Assembly (NCBI GenBank): GCA_964415675.1
Contig: CAYQBG010000002.1
Location: 62,001-126,000 of the forward strand
DNA: 64,000 nucleotides
Reading direction: 5' to 3'
Origin: UBA5336 sp964415675
GTDB taxonomy: Bacteria > Pseudomonadota > Alphaproteobacteria > Caulobacterales > Hyphomonadaceae
Shown here: piece by piece, positions 42,305 to 50,961 of the stretch
Layout of the letters: each line of letters begins with the position of its first letter
Numbering within the stretch: position 1 is the stretch's first letter
Made by a program: the position numbers and the translations under genes
Notes under the pieces: model-generated
Databases searched by the model: none
Told to the model about the DNA's origin: nothing
The model's input: only the letters and a program-made list of their open reading frames with translations

Positions 42305-43255
42305 ATGCCTCCTTCCAGCGCCATCGAACACGATCATTTTGTTGAAGTCCCCGGAAACCCCGTTCCTGAAGGCGCAGAGCTTGTCTGGTTTGAAGGGGCT
42401 GAGGGGCGCAAGCTGCGCGGCTGTGTGATCCCCGCTCGCAAGTCACCCGCGCGTGGGACGGCGATTGTCTGCCCCGGGCGCACCGAATTCATCGAGAAAT
42501 ATTTCGAGGCGGCAGAAGACCTTGTCTCGCGCGGCTTTGCCGTGCTGATCCTGGACTGGCCCGGGCAGGGCCTGTCGGACCGTCTGCTGGACGACCGGGA
42601 GAAGGGGCATATCGACAATTTCCAGACCTTCATGGGCGCGCTTGCGAGGGGACTGGACAATCTCGAAACCCGGCTGCCACGCCCATATGTGTCGCTGGCG
42701 CACTCCATGGGAGGGGCCATCGCGCTGGCCGCGCTGAGCGAAGGGCTGGTCAGGGTCGATGCGGCGGCTTTCTGCGCGCCGATGTGGGGACTCAAGGCAC
42801 GTTTCTTCGGCATCCGCTATCTTGTCTGGGCCATGCGGGTGATGGGCCGGTCGGGCGATTATGCCCGCCAGCCGGGGCCGCCTGAAAGTTTTGAATCGAA
42901 TATCGTGACCCATGATGAGCGCCGCTGGCGGATCCAGCGCAAGCTTGTCGATGCCGCGCCGGCCCTGGCCATTGGGCCGGTGACATGGGGCTGGCTGGGC
43001 GCCTCACTGGAGATCGTGCGCACATTTGCCCGTTCCTCGCAGCTGGAAGCGCTCGATATTCCGATACTGGTCGCCACCGCTGAGGAGGAGGAACTCGTTG
43101 ACAATGAGTCCCATTCCAGCATCTGCAAGCGTCTGCCGGATTGCGAGCATCTGCTTGTCCCGGGTGCACGCCACGAGATACTCATGGAAACCGATGACAA
43201 GCGCGACATGTTCTGGGCAGGCTTCGACCGGTTGCTCCAGCGCGCCGCGATATGA
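42305..43255 (+). CDS. Alpha/beta hydrolase, lysophospholipase/monoacylglycerol lipase-like
   Basis: A 316-residue alpha/beta hydrolase of the Hydrolase_4 group. It shows CPGRTEFIEKYFE near residue 56, DWPGQGLSDR near 81, the nucleophile elbow LAHSMGGAIALA near 135 (AHSMG rather than GHSMG), an Asp/Glu-rich segment ATAEEEELVDNES near 258 and the His in PGARHEILMETD near 287. It probably cleaves lysophospholipids or monoacylglycerols. It starts 15 bp after the terminator. Confidence 0.88.
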   Translation: MPPSSAIEHDHFVEVPGNPVPEGAELVWFEGAEGRKLRGCVIPARKSPARGTAIVCPGRTEFIEKYFEAAEDLVSRGFAVLILDWPGQGLSDRLLDDREKGHIDNFQTFMGALARGLDNLETRLPRPYVSLAHSMGGAIALAALSEGLVRVDAAAFCAPMWGLKARFFGIRYLVWAMRVMGRSGDYARQPGPPESFESNIVTHDERRWRIQRKLVDAAPALAIGPVTWGWLGASLEIVRTFARSSQLEALDIPILVATAEEEELVDNESHSSICKRLPDCEHLLVPGARHEILMETDDKRDMFWAGFDRLLQRAAI

Positions 43256-43351
43256 ACAGCGCTGACCCTTCGGCATGCCGGCCCGATTCGAATGGCCATT
43301 TCCAGATCAGGTCTATCTGTTACTATGATCGGCGCAGCGGGAGGAAACGTG

Positions 43352-43804
43352 ATGGCGAAACTCAAGGTGAATGGCAAGGCTTTGGAGGTCGAGGTCGATG
43401 AGTCGACGCCTCTTCTATGGGCGCTACGCGAGCAACTCGGCCTGACCGGCGCGAAATATGGCTGCGGGATTGCCCAGTGCGGTACCTGCACGGTCCATGT
43501 CGATGGCGTCGCTGTGCGGTCCTGCACCTATCCGGTGGGCGCGCTGACCGGAGAGGAAGAGATCACGACGATTGAAGGGCTTTCCGAGGATGCCAGCCAT
43601 CCGGTGCAAGAGGCCTGGGCTGAGCTGGACATTCCACAGTGCGGCTATTGCCAGCCTGGCATGATCATGGCGGTCGCCGGCCTTCTCAATGACAATCCGA
43701 ACCCGAGCGATGAAGATATCGATGCGCAGATCACCAATATCTGCCGCTGCGGGACGCTGGCGCGTGTGCGCAAGGGCATCCATCTCGCCGCGAAAAAGAC
43801 CTGA
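43352..43804 (+). CDS. iorA: Molybdenum hydroxylase [2Fe-2S] subunit (isoquinoline 1-oxidoreductase alpha-like)
   Basis: Small iron-sulfur subunit of a xanthine-dehydrogenase-family enzyme, 150 residues. It has both clusters: GCGIAQCGTC near residue 43 plus CTYP, the plant-ferredoxin type, and CGYCQPG near 100 with CRCG near 137, the helical type. GGAGG lies 7 nt before the ATG. iorB follows after 13 bp. The IorA name follows the domain organisation; the true substrate is unknown (aldehyde or N-heterocycle dehydrogenases share this layout). It is the first gene of an operon that continues into fcc and sox genes. Confidence 0.88.
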   Translation: MAKLKVNGKALEVEVDESTPLLWALREQLGLTGAKYGCGIAQCGTCTVHVDGVAVRSCTYPVGALTGEEEITTIEGLSEDASHPVQEAWAELDIPQCGYCQPGMIMAVAGLLNDNPNPSDEDIDAQITNICRCGTLARVRKGIHLAAKKT

Positions 43805-43817
43805 GGGGAACGCGATC

Positions 43818-46049
43818 ATGGCAGACACAATCAGTTTTTCGCGCCGCGGCTTCATCATCGCCACAGGCGGCACCGGGCTGACACTGGGCATCCTGGCCGC
43901 CTGCGGCGGGCCACAGGAGCCGGCCGACACCGCCGCTGTTGACGACCCGGCGGCCAATGACGGCCCGCCCCCGCCGGAGGTAAATGCCTGGGTCCATGTG
44001 GGTACTGACGACACCGTCACCATCCGCATCGCCCGCTCGGAAATGGGTCAGGGCACGTTGACCGGCCTTGCCCAGCTTGTGGCCGATGAGATGGACGCCG
44101 ACTGGGACAAGGTGCGCACCGAATATCCCACGCCCGGCGAGAACCTCCGCCGTGAGCGCGTCTGGGGCGATTTCTCGACCGGCGGCAGCCGCGGAATACG
44201 CAATTCGCAGGAATATGTCCGCGAAGGCGGTGCGGCGGCCAAAGCCATGCTGATCGAGGCGGCTGCAAATGAATGGTCTGTTGCGCCTGGTGACTGCAGC
44301 GCGAAGAACAGCGTGATCACCGGCCCGGACGGCCAGACCACGACTTATGGCGCGGTCGCGGCCAAGGCGGCTGAGCTCCCGCCGCCGCTGGACGTCAAGG
44401 TCAAGGATCCGTCGGAATGGACGCTGATCGGGAAGCCGGTCAAACGCCTCGACACGGCTGACAAGCTCACCGGCAAACAGGTCTATGGCGCCGACCTCCA
44501 GCTTGACGGTATGCTGAACGCTTCGATCAAGGCCGCGCCCATGCGCAATGGCAAGGTGAAGTCTTTCGATGCTTCGGCGGTGGAAGGCATGCCCGGTGTG
44601 AAAAAGGTTGTGCGGATCGATGATCCGGTTGTCGGTGTCTCCGCCGTCGCAGTCATTGCCGAAACCTGGTGGCAGGCCAATACAGCGCTCGACGCTCTGC
44701 CGGTCGAATGGGAAGCTGGCGAGGGCTCGGATCATTCCAGTGCGGCGTTCGAGGCGGAACTCGATGACGGGTTGACCTCCGGCGAGGGCGTGTTCGTCGG
44801 TAATGGCGGCGGCGATATCCAGGCCGCCTTAGGGGCTGCCGACCGTGTGATCGACGTCACCTACAATATGCCACATCAGAACCATGCCTGCATGGAGCCC
44901 CTCAATGCCACCGCGATTGTCACGCAAGACAAGTGCGAGGTGTGGGTGCCGACGCAGAATGGCGAGGCGGCGCTGGCCACGGCGTCGGAGGCCTCCGGTC
45001 TTCCGATTGAGCAGTGCGAGGTTTACAAGTTACATCTGGGTGGCGGCTTTGGCCGGCGCGGCGCGCCCGATTTCGTCAGCCATGCCGTGCTCGTGGCCAG
45101 GGAAATGCCGGGCACGCCGGTCAAGTTGCTCTGGACGCGTGAGGAATGCATGCGTCAGGGCTTCTTCCACCCGACCACGAAGGGCCGGGTGCGCGGTGCG
45201 CTCGACGCCGATGGCAACCTCACCGGCATGCATCTGCGCATTTCCGGCCAGTCGATCCTCGCCGCCCTGATGCCGCAGGCGCTGCAGGACGGCATGGATT
45301 TCGCCACTTTTCAGGGTCTCCTGCCGTCGGGTGTCGACCCGCGCGTGGAAGATCAGGTGCTGACTTACAGCTTTGACAATCTCCTGATCGACCATGCTAT
45401 GCGCAACCCACCTGTGCGACCGGGCTTCTGGCGCGGTGTGAATCTCAACCAGAATGCCATCTATCTGGAATGCGCCATGGACGAGTTTGCTCATGCGGCC
45501 GGGCGCGACCCACTGGAATTCCGGCTCGCTCACCTTAAGGACAGCCCGAAATCGGCTGCCGTACTTGAAGCCGTGGCAGAGCGGTCCGGTTGGGGCAATG
45601 ATGACGGCAAGGCGCGTGGGCTGTGTGTCATGTACGGGTTTGGCTCCTATGTCGCTGCCTGCGCGGAAGTCACGGTCGATGAGGATGGCCGGCTGAAGAT
45701 GCATCGCATCGTCGCGGCCACCGATCCCGGCCATGCCGTCAATCCCCAGCAGATAGAGGCACAGGTCGAAGGCTCCTTCGTTTATGGGCTGTCGGCCATG
45801 CTGCATGGCGAAATCACATTCGAGAATGGCGAGGTGCAGCAGGATAATTTCCACACCTTCCCTTCCCTGAAGATCGCCGAAATGCCGGAGGTCGAGACGA
45901 TTGTCATGCCGTCGGGCGGCTTCTGGGGCGGGGTTGGCGAGCCAACCATTGCTGTCGCGCCCCCAGCTGTCCTGAATGCGATTCATGCCGCGACCGGCAA
46001 GCGCATCCGCCAGCTGCCGATCAGGGACCAGGATCTGAGGCCGGCTTGA
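43818..46049 (+). CDS. iorB: Molybdopterin-binding subunit of xanthine-dehydrogenase family (isoquinoline 1-oxidoreductase beta-like), Tat lipoprotein
   Basis: Large catalytic subunit, 743 residues. A Tat signal (SRRGFIIATGG) ends in a lipobox-like GILAAC (Cys29), so it is exported folded and probably lipidated. The molybdopterin domains contain GGGFGRRGAPD near 408 and, near the end, FWGGVGEPTIAVAPP with the catalytic Glu. The IorB form fuses the two Mo-cofactor domains in one chain without an FAD subunit, so electrons pass from IorA to another acceptor; the c-type cytochrome encoded 4 bp overlapping downstream is a likely one (inference). A poly-Pro/acidic linker follows the lipobox. Confidence 0.9.
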   Translation: MADTISFSRRGFIIATGGTGLTLGILAACGGPQEPADTAAVDDPAANDGPPPPEVNAWVHVGTDDTVTIRIARSEMGQGTLTGLAQLVADEMDADWDKVRTEYPTPGENLRRERVWGDFSTGGSRGIRNSQEYVREGGAAAKAMLIEAAANEWSVAPGDCSAKNSVITGPDGQTTTYGAVAAKAAELPPPLDVKVKDPSEWTLIGKPVKRLDTADKLTGKQVYGADLQLDGMLNASIKAAPMRNGKVKSFDASAVEGMPGVKKVVRIDDPVVGVSAVAVIAETWWQANTALDALPVEWEAGEGSDHSSAAFEAELDDGLTSGEGVFVGNGGGDIQAALGAADRVIDVTYNMPHQNHACMEPLNATAIVTQDKCEVWVPTQNGEAALATASEASGLPIEQCEVYKLHLGGGFGRRGAPDFVSHAVLVAREMPGTPVKLLWTREECMRQGFFHPTTKGRVRGALDADGNLTGMHLRISGQSILAALMPQALQDGMDFATFQGLLPSGVDPRVEDQVLTYSFDNLLIDHAMRNPPVRPGFWRGVNLNQNAIYLECAMDEFAHAAGRDPLEFRLAHLKDSPKSAAVLEAVAERSGWGNDDGKARGLCVMYGFGSYVAACAEVTVDEDGRLKMHRIVAATDPGHAVNPQQIEAQVEGSFVYGLSAMLHGEITFENGEVQQDNFHTFPSLKIAEMPEVETIVMPSGGFWGGVGEPTIAVAPPAVLNAIHAATGKRIRQLPIRDQDLRPA

Positions 46050-46384
46050 GCCGGGGCGGCGCACTCGCCGCTCTTGCCGGGTTCGCCCTCGCCGCGTGCA
46101 ACGGTGGGGAGGCCGGGAGCGACAGGGCCTCTGCCGGGCCGGCGGTTTCGACGCACGCAGCCGCCCGTCTGGCGGCGGCCTGCTCGGGTTGCCATGCCGG
46201 TCCTGACGCGGCGATTGCAAGCCTTGACGGACGCAGCGCTGCCGACATCGCCCGACCCATGCGCGCTTATCGCTCACAGACTGACGGCACGACGGTGATG
46301 CATCGTCTCGCGCGCGGCTACACAGAAGACGAGATTGAGGCGATCAGCACTTATCTCGCCGCGAGTGGAGGGCGCGAGCCATGA
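46046..46384 (+). CDS. fccA: Monohaem c-type cytochrome, FccA-like, predicted lipoprotein
   Basis: A 112-residue cytochrome c with one haem motif CSGCH near residue 47 and a Met ligand candidate after it (TTVMHRLARGYTEDEIEAIS). The signal peptide ends GFALAAC, a lipobox. It begins at a TTG overlapping the iorB stop (TTGA) with GAGG 5 nt upstream. The flavoprotein of the same flavocytochrome c type follows with a 4-bp overlap, so it is read as the cytochrome subunit of a sulfide dehydrogenase; FccA of purple sulfur bacteria is diheme, this one is monohaem. Confidence 0.78.
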   Translation: MSRGGALAALAGFALAACNGGEAGSDRASAGPAVSTHAAARLAAACSGCHAGPDAAIASLDGRSAADIARPMRAYRSQTDGTTVMHRLARGYTEDEIEAISTYLAASGGREP

Positions 46385-47655
46385 GCGGCGGACTGACGCG
46401 CCGGACCCTTGCGGCCGGTCTAGGCACGATATTGGCTGGCGCAGCGTTCGCCCCGCGCGCCTTTGCCCAGGCGGCCCCGAAGATCGTCATTATCGGTGGC
46501 GGATTTGGCGGGGCGATGGCCGCGCGCAGTGCTAAAAGGCTGATGCCGCGCGCTGATGTGGTGCTGGTCGAACCCAATGACAGTTACACAGCCTGTCCGT
46601 TCAGCAACCTCGTGATTTCCGGTCATCGCGACCTGGCCGATCAGGTCTTCACCTATGGCCGGCTGGAGGCGGGCGGTGTGCAGCGCATTGCCGACAGGGC
46701 GATCAATATCGATCCGGCCCGGCGCATGGTCGCGCTCGAAAACGGTGCGGACCTGCCTTATGACCGGCTCATCCTGTCGCCGGGGATCGACCTGCGCCGG
46801 GGCGCGCTGGAGGGTTACGAGCCGGGCGCCGAGCAGGCCATGCCGCATGCCTGGAAGGCCGGCGAGCAGACGCTACGCCTTCGCCGCCAGCTCGAAGCGA
46901 TGGAGGATGGCGGGCTTGTGGTCATGTCCGCGCCGGCTGCGCCCTATCGCTGCCCGCCCGGCCCGTATGAGCGCGCGAGCCTGATTGCGCATTACATCAA
47001 GTCGCAGAAGCCGCGCTCCAAACTGATTCTGCTGGACGCCAAGGACAAATTTTCGAAAATGCCGCTCTTTCTGGAAGCCTGGGCGGAGAATTATCCCGGC
47101 CATCTCGAATGGCGCAGCGCGAGCGAAGACGGGCGGGTTGCGCGTGTCGATCCCGGGGCGATGAGCGTCGAGACGGACTTCGAGAGTTTGAACCCGGATG
47201 TCGCCAATATCATTCCGCCGCAGAAAGCCGCGGCCATTGCCGGGCGGGCGGGCGTGACCGATGCTACCGGATGGTGCCCGGTAAATGCGACGAGTTTCGA
47301 ATCCAGCCTGCAGCCTGGGATTCATGTCATAGGCGATGCCGCGATTGCCGCGCCTATGCCTAAATCGGCCTTTTCGGCCAATCTTCAGGGCAAGCTCTGC
47401 GCCATGGCGGTGGTGCGTCTCCTGTCGGGGCTCGAGGCCGCGCCGACCGTGCTGGCCAATACGTGCTATTCCTATGTCACGCCGGACCGGGCCGTCTCCA
47501 TCGCGGGGGTCTACCATAATGAAGCCGGGCGCTTCAAAGGCATAGAGGATGCGGGCGGTATCAGCCCGCTGCGTGCGCCAGACGAGGTGCGCCTGGCGGA
47601 AGGCGCGCAGGCAGAGGCCTGGTTCAGTGCAATTGTTTCGGAGACCTTCGGTTGA
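46381..47655 (+). CDS. fccB: Flavocytochrome c sulfide dehydrogenase, flavin subunit (FccB/SoxF)
   Basis: A 424-residue flavoprotein of the sulfide dehydrogenase group. A Tat signal (LTRRTLAAGLGT...AFAQ) precedes the FAD motif IVIIGGGFGGAMAAR near residue 36. Redox cysteines are in YTACPFSNLVI near 77 and YRCPPGPYERAS near 194, the pair used for sulfide oxidation in FccB and SoxF. It is a soluble periplasmic protein partner of the preceding cytochrome. 4-bp overlaps link it with both neighbours. In Sox systems SoxF speeds thiosulfate oxidation, probably by reactivating SoxYZ. Confidence 0.9.
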   Translation: MSGGLTRRTLAAGLGTILAGAAFAPRAFAQAAPKIVIIGGGFGGAMAARSAKRLMPRADVVLVEPNDSYTACPFSNLVISGHRDLADQVFTYGRLEAGGVQRIADRAINIDPARRMVALENGADLPYDRLILSPGIDLRRGALEGYEPGAEQAMPHAWKAGEQTLRLRRQLEAMEDGGLVVMSAPAAPYRCPPGPYERASLIAHYIKSQKPRSKLILLDAKDKFSKMPLFLEAWAENYPGHLEWRSASEDGRVARVDPGAMSVETDFESLNPDVANIIPPQKAAAIAGRAGVTDATGWCPVNATSFESSLQPGIHVIGDAAIAAPMPKSAFSANLQGKLCAMAVVRLLSGLEAAPTVLANTCYSYVTPDRAVSIAGVYHNEAGRFKGIEDAGGISPLRAPDEVRLAEGAQAEAWFSAIVSETFG

Positions 47656-48101
47656 GGCTTGCCCTGCCTGCCCTCGCAAGCGCCCTTGTAGCGGCCGGCT
47701 GCGGCGCGGGCGATCAGCGCCTCGTTACAGAAGCCATGATCGAGGGCGATGCGATCTCTGCGCCGCTGACCGACACGCCCGGCGTCCCCGAGCGCGGGCA
47801 GGAGATCTTCACGACCCGTGAGCGCGGCCATTGCGTTCTGTGTCACAGGGTCGAGGGGCTGCCCGCCGAATTCCAGGGAGATGTCGGACCGGATCTGACC
47901 ACTGTCGGCGCCCGGTTGTCTCCCGGTCAGCTGCGCCTGCGCATCGCTGATCCGACACGGGTCTGGCCAGAAACGGTCATGCCCCCATATTATCGCAAAC
48001 ATGACCTCAACCAGGTCGGCGCAGCCTATCAGGGTCAGCCGGTGCTCAGCGCGCAGGAGATAGAGGATGTCATCGCCTATCTTTCAGGTCTCACCGCCTG
48101 A
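47652..48101 (+). CDS. soxX: Sulfur-oxidation cytochrome SoxX, predicted lipoprotein
   Basis: A 149-residue monohaem cytochrome c that partners SoxA in attaching thiosulfate to SoxYZ. The haem motif is CVLCH near residue 61, with a Met ligand candidate in TVMPPYYR near 110 and the SoxX-like VGPDLTTVG near 78. The signal ends LVAAGC, a lipobox. It begins at a TTG overlapping the fccB stop; GGAG lies 8 nt upstream. Its end overlaps the soxY start by 35 bp. Confidence 0.88.
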   Translation: MRLALPALASALVAAGCGAGDQRLVTEAMIEGDAISAPLTDTPGVPERGQEIFTTRERGHCVLCHRVEGLPAEFQGDVGPDLTTVGARLSPGQLRLRIADPTRVWPETVMPPYYRKHDLNQVGAAYQGQPVLSAQEIEDVIAYLSGLTA

Positions 48102-48555
48102 CACGAGCGGGCTTTCCCGGCGCGAGCTTCTGGCGCTCGGCGTGGGAGCGGTATCCGTCTCCGTGTTCCCTCTTGCCGCGCAGGCCGCGCCGGAAGACAT
48201 GCACTCAGCGATCCGCGCGGCATTCGGTGATGGCGAGATCAAGGAAGGCCGGGTCTCGATCAAACTGCCACCCATTGCCGAAAACGGCCATTCGGTCCCG
48301 ATTGCGGTCTCTGTCGACAGTCCGATGACGCAGGGCGATCATGTGACCGAGATCGGCCTGTTCAGTCCGCGCAATCCCGTGCCCCATATCGCGCAATTTC
48401 ATCTCGGCCCGCGCGCCGGGCGCGCGGAGATGGCCACGCGCATTCGCCTTGCCGGGACGCAGGAATTGATGGCGGTGGCGCGGATGAATGATGGCACACT
48501 CTGGTCGGCGGCCCGCGAAACCGTCGTGACGCTGGCCGCCTGCGTAGTGCTTTAG
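48067..48555 (+). CDS. soxY: Sulfur-carrier SoxY with atypical C-terminus
   Basis: A 162-residue protein with a Tat-type signal (LSRRELLALGVGAV...AQA) and the SoxY fold (PIAVSVDSPMTQGDH, FSPRNPVPHIAQFHLG). SoxY normally ends in a flexible GGCGG arm whose cysteine carries the sulfur substrate. Here the end is TLAACVVL: the cysteine (residue 159) remains but the glycines are gone and three residues follow it. No frameshift restores GGCGG. The start has AGGAG 8 nt upstream inside soxX. It may use a different partner or be less mobile. Confidence 0.87.
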   Translation: MSSPIFQVSPPDTSGLSRRELLALGVGAVSVSVFPLAAQAAPEDMHSAIRAAFGDGEIKEGRVSIKLPPIAENGHSVPIAVSVDSPMTQGDHVTEIGLFSPRNPVPHIAQFHLGPRAGRAEMATRIRLAGTQELMAVARMNDGTLWSAARETVVTLAACVVL

Positions 48556-48567
48556 GAGGACCCGCCG

Positions 48568-48888
48568 ATGAGCAAGACCCGTCTGTCCGTGCCCGCCAGC
48601 GCCGCACCGGGCGAAGTCATTGAGATCAAGGCACTCATCCAGCACCCGATGGAAAGCGGCTTTCGCAGGGACAGCCGTGGCGTGGCCATTGCGCGCGATA
48701 TCATCACCCGGTTCGAGTGCGACTATGATGGCGAGACGGTCTTTGCCGCCGATTTCAACCCCTCCGTATCTGCCAATCCTTTCCTGACCTTCTACACCGT
48801 GGCGACTGTATCCGGCACGCTCAGTTTTCGCTGGACCGACCAGGCCGGTCAGGTCTGGACCGACACAGCCAACATCGAGGTCGCATGA
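48568..48888 (+). CDS. soxZ: Sulfur-carrier partner SoxZ
   Basis: The second subunit of the SoxYZ carrier, 106 residues with an immunoglobulin-like fold: IEIKALIQHPMESGF near residue 20, FNPSVSANPF near 64 and the C-terminal SFRWTDQAGQVW. It is exported with SoxY and has no signal of its own, as usual. GGAGGACC precedes the ATG. soxA overlaps its stop by 4 bp. Confidence 0.92.
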   Translation: MSKTRLSVPASAAPGEVIEIKALIQHPMESGFRRDSRGVAIARDIITRFECDYDGETVFAADFNPSVSANPFLTFYTVATVSGTLSFRWTDQAGQVWTDTANIEVA

Positions 48889-49664
48889 GAGCGGGGCTTA
48901 TCGCTTGCCTGCTCTTGCTTGCCGGCTGTGGCGCCGACAGGGCGCCAGAGGGAGAAACCGGGTTCGAAACCGCAATATCCGGCAGTCATTTCCTGCAGCC
49001 GGACACGCGCGCCCTGCAGGCCGACGAATTTGCCAATCCTGGGTTTCTCTGGGTCGATCGCGGCGAAGGATTGTTCCGTGCCGCCACCGACACCGGCCCG
49101 GCCTGCGCCAGTTGCCACGCGGACGAGTCGCGTCCGCTCGCGGGCGCGGCTTCGCACTATCCGGCAATCGATGAGACAACGGGCGACTTGTTCAATCTTG
49201 AGCGCCGTATCAATGCCTGCCGCATACGTCATCAGAACGCCTCGCCGCTTGATTATGAAAGCGATGAACTTCTTTCGCTGACCGCCTATGTGGCCGGGCT
49301 TTCGCGCGGGCAGCCATTACAGGTCGATATTTCCGGCCCGGCGGCGACGCACTACGAGGCTGGACGTGATTATTTCTTCACACGGCGCGGCCAGCTCAAT
49401 CTCTCCTGCCACCAGTGTCATGACAGGAATTGGGGCCGTCAGCTGCGGGGCGATACGATCAGTCAGGGTCACCCCAATGGTTTTCCCGCCTATCGGCTCG
49501 AATGGCAGACTTTGGGCTCGCTTCACCGCCGGCTTGAGGATTGCGATACCGGTGTGCGCGCCGAACCGATGGCCCTGGGGTCAGATACGTATGTGGCACT
49601 GGAGCTTTATCTGGCGGCGCGCGCTTCGGGGCTTTCGCTGGAGTCGCCGGGTGTGCGACGTTGA
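48885..49664 (+). CDS. soxA: Sulfur-oxidation diheme cytochrome SoxA, predicted lipoprotein
   Basis: A 259-residue cytochrome with two haem motifs, CASCH (74-78) and CHQCH (175-179), and the active-site cysteine Cys220 in RRLEDCDTGVRAEPM, the residue that carries a persulfide in SoxAX. With SoxX it conjugates thiosulfate to SoxYZ. The signal ends LLLAGC, a lipobox, so the SoxAX pair is probably membrane-tethered. ATGA overlap with soxZ. It is the last sox gene: soxB and soxCD do not follow, and the next gene is unrelated. Confidence 0.92.
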   Translation: MRAGLIACLLLLAGCGADRAPEGETGFETAISGSHFLQPDTRALQADEFANPGFLWVDRGEGLFRAATDTGPACASCHADESRPLAGAASHYPAIDETTGDLFNLERRINACRIRHQNASPLDYESDELLSLTAYVAGLSRGQPLQVDISGPAATHYEAGRDYFFTRRGQLNLSCHQCHDRNWGRQLRGDTISQGHPNGFPAYRLEWQTLGSLHRRLEDCDTGVRAEPMALGSDTYVALELYLAARASGLSLESPGVRR

Positions 49665-49797
49665 GGAACAAGACGCGCGCGGGGCGCAAGCATTGCTCTT
49701 GCTCCGAGGTGGCGTTCATTCACTAGCTATCACGGCAGAATTATCAGATGCGCGACGGACGGGTGTTTGGGAGAGCGAGAAACATGAGGCTTTAGCC

Positions 49798-50961
49798 ATG
49801 CAGACCACTGCCCCGGATGATCATGAAGAGCTGCGCGCGGCCCTGCGTGACCTGTGCAGGACGTTTCCTGATGACTATCATCGCCGGCACGGTCTTGAGC
49901 AGACCTATCCGGAGGAGTTCATACAGGCGCTAACCTCCGCCGGCTGGCTGGCGGCGATGATCCCCGAAGAATTCGGAGGCGCCGGGCTCGGCCTGACCCA
50001 GGCCTCTGTCATCATGGAGGAGATAAACAGGAATGGCGGCAATGCCGGGCATTGTCATGGCCAGATGTACAATATGGGCACCCTGCTGCGCCATGGCTCG
50101 GCCGAACAGAAGGCGCGCTACTTGCCAAAGATCGCCAGCGGAGAGATACGCCTGCAATCCATGGCGGTGACCGAGCCGACCACGGGGACCGACACAACCA
50201 AGCTCAAGACGACCGCCGTGAAGCAGGGCGAGCGCTATGTCGTCAATGGCCAGAAGGTCTGGATCAGCCGTATCCAGCATTCCGACCTGATGATCCTGCT
50301 GGCGCGCACCACGCCGCTCGCTGAAGTGGAGCGCAAGTCGCAGGGGCTGTCAGTCTTTATCGTCGATCTTCGCGAAGCTCTGGGAAAGGGAATGGACATC
50401 CGGCCGATATCCAACATGGTCGGCCATGAGACGAATGAGGTCTTTTTCGACAATCTCGAAATCCCCGAGGAGAATCTTATCGGCGAAGAGGGCAGGGGGT
50501 TCCGCTACATTCTTGACGGGCTGAATGCCGAGCGCACGCTGATCGCGGCCGAATGCATTGGCGATGGCTATTGGTTCATCGACAAGGCGGTGAATTATGC
50601 CAGCGACCGTATCGTCTTCGACCGCCCGATCGGGCAGAATCAGGGCGTGCAATTCCCTATCGCGCGGGCCTTCGTGAACATCGAAGCGGCAAATCTCATG
50701 CGGTTCGAGGCGTGCCGGCGCTATGACAATGAGGAAGAGTGCGGCGCGCAGGCGAACATGGCCAAACTGCTGGCCGCTGATGCGAGCTGGCAGGCGGCCA
50801 ATGAGTGCGTGCAGGCGCATGGGGGCTTTGGCTTTGCGGCCGAATATGATGTCGAACGCAAGTTCCGCGAGACCCGGCTCTACCAGGTGGCCCCGATTTC
50901 GACCAATCTCATCCTGTCCTATGTCGCCGAGCATGTGCTCGGCCTGCCGCGCTCCTTCTAG
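49798..50961 (+). CDS. Acyl-CoA dehydrogenase
   Basis: FAD enzyme of the acyl-CoA dehydrogenase superfamily, 387 residues. It has the N-terminal helical domain, the FAD/substrate segment SMAVTEPTTGTDTTKL near residue 119, GEEGRGFRYILDGLNAERTLIAAE near 228 and the C-terminal QAHGGFGFAAEYDVERKFRETR near 340. The usual catalytic Glu position is within the latter segment, but I cannot confirm it. GAGG lies 10 nt before the ATG; a leader of 130 bp separates it from soxA and shows no gene. It overlaps the lyase gene by one base, starting a three-gene operon. Confidence 0.88.
   Translation: MQTTAPDDHEELRAALRDLCRTFPDDYHRRHGLEQTYPEEFIQALTSAGWLAAMIPEEFGGAGLGLTQASVIMEEINRNGGNAGHCHGQMYNMGTLLRHGSAEQKARYLPKIASGEIRLQSMAVTEPTTGTDTTKLKTTAVKQGERYVVNGQKVWISRIQHSDLMILLARTTPLAEVERKSQGLSVFIVDLREALGKGMDIRPISNMVGHETNEVFFDNLEIPEENLIGEEGRGFRYILDGLNAERTLIAAECIGDGYWFIDKAVNYASDRIVFDRPIGQNQGVQFPIARAFVNIEAANLMRFEACRRYDNEEECGAQANMAKLLAADASWQAANECVQAHGGFGFAAEYDVERKFRETRLYQVAPISTNLILSYVAEHVLGLPRSF

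Noticed and set aside
49665..49797. soxB following soxA
   Set aside because: The next gene is an acyl-CoA dehydrogenase; the gap holds only a short GCAAG/CTTGC pairing and no protein frame of note.
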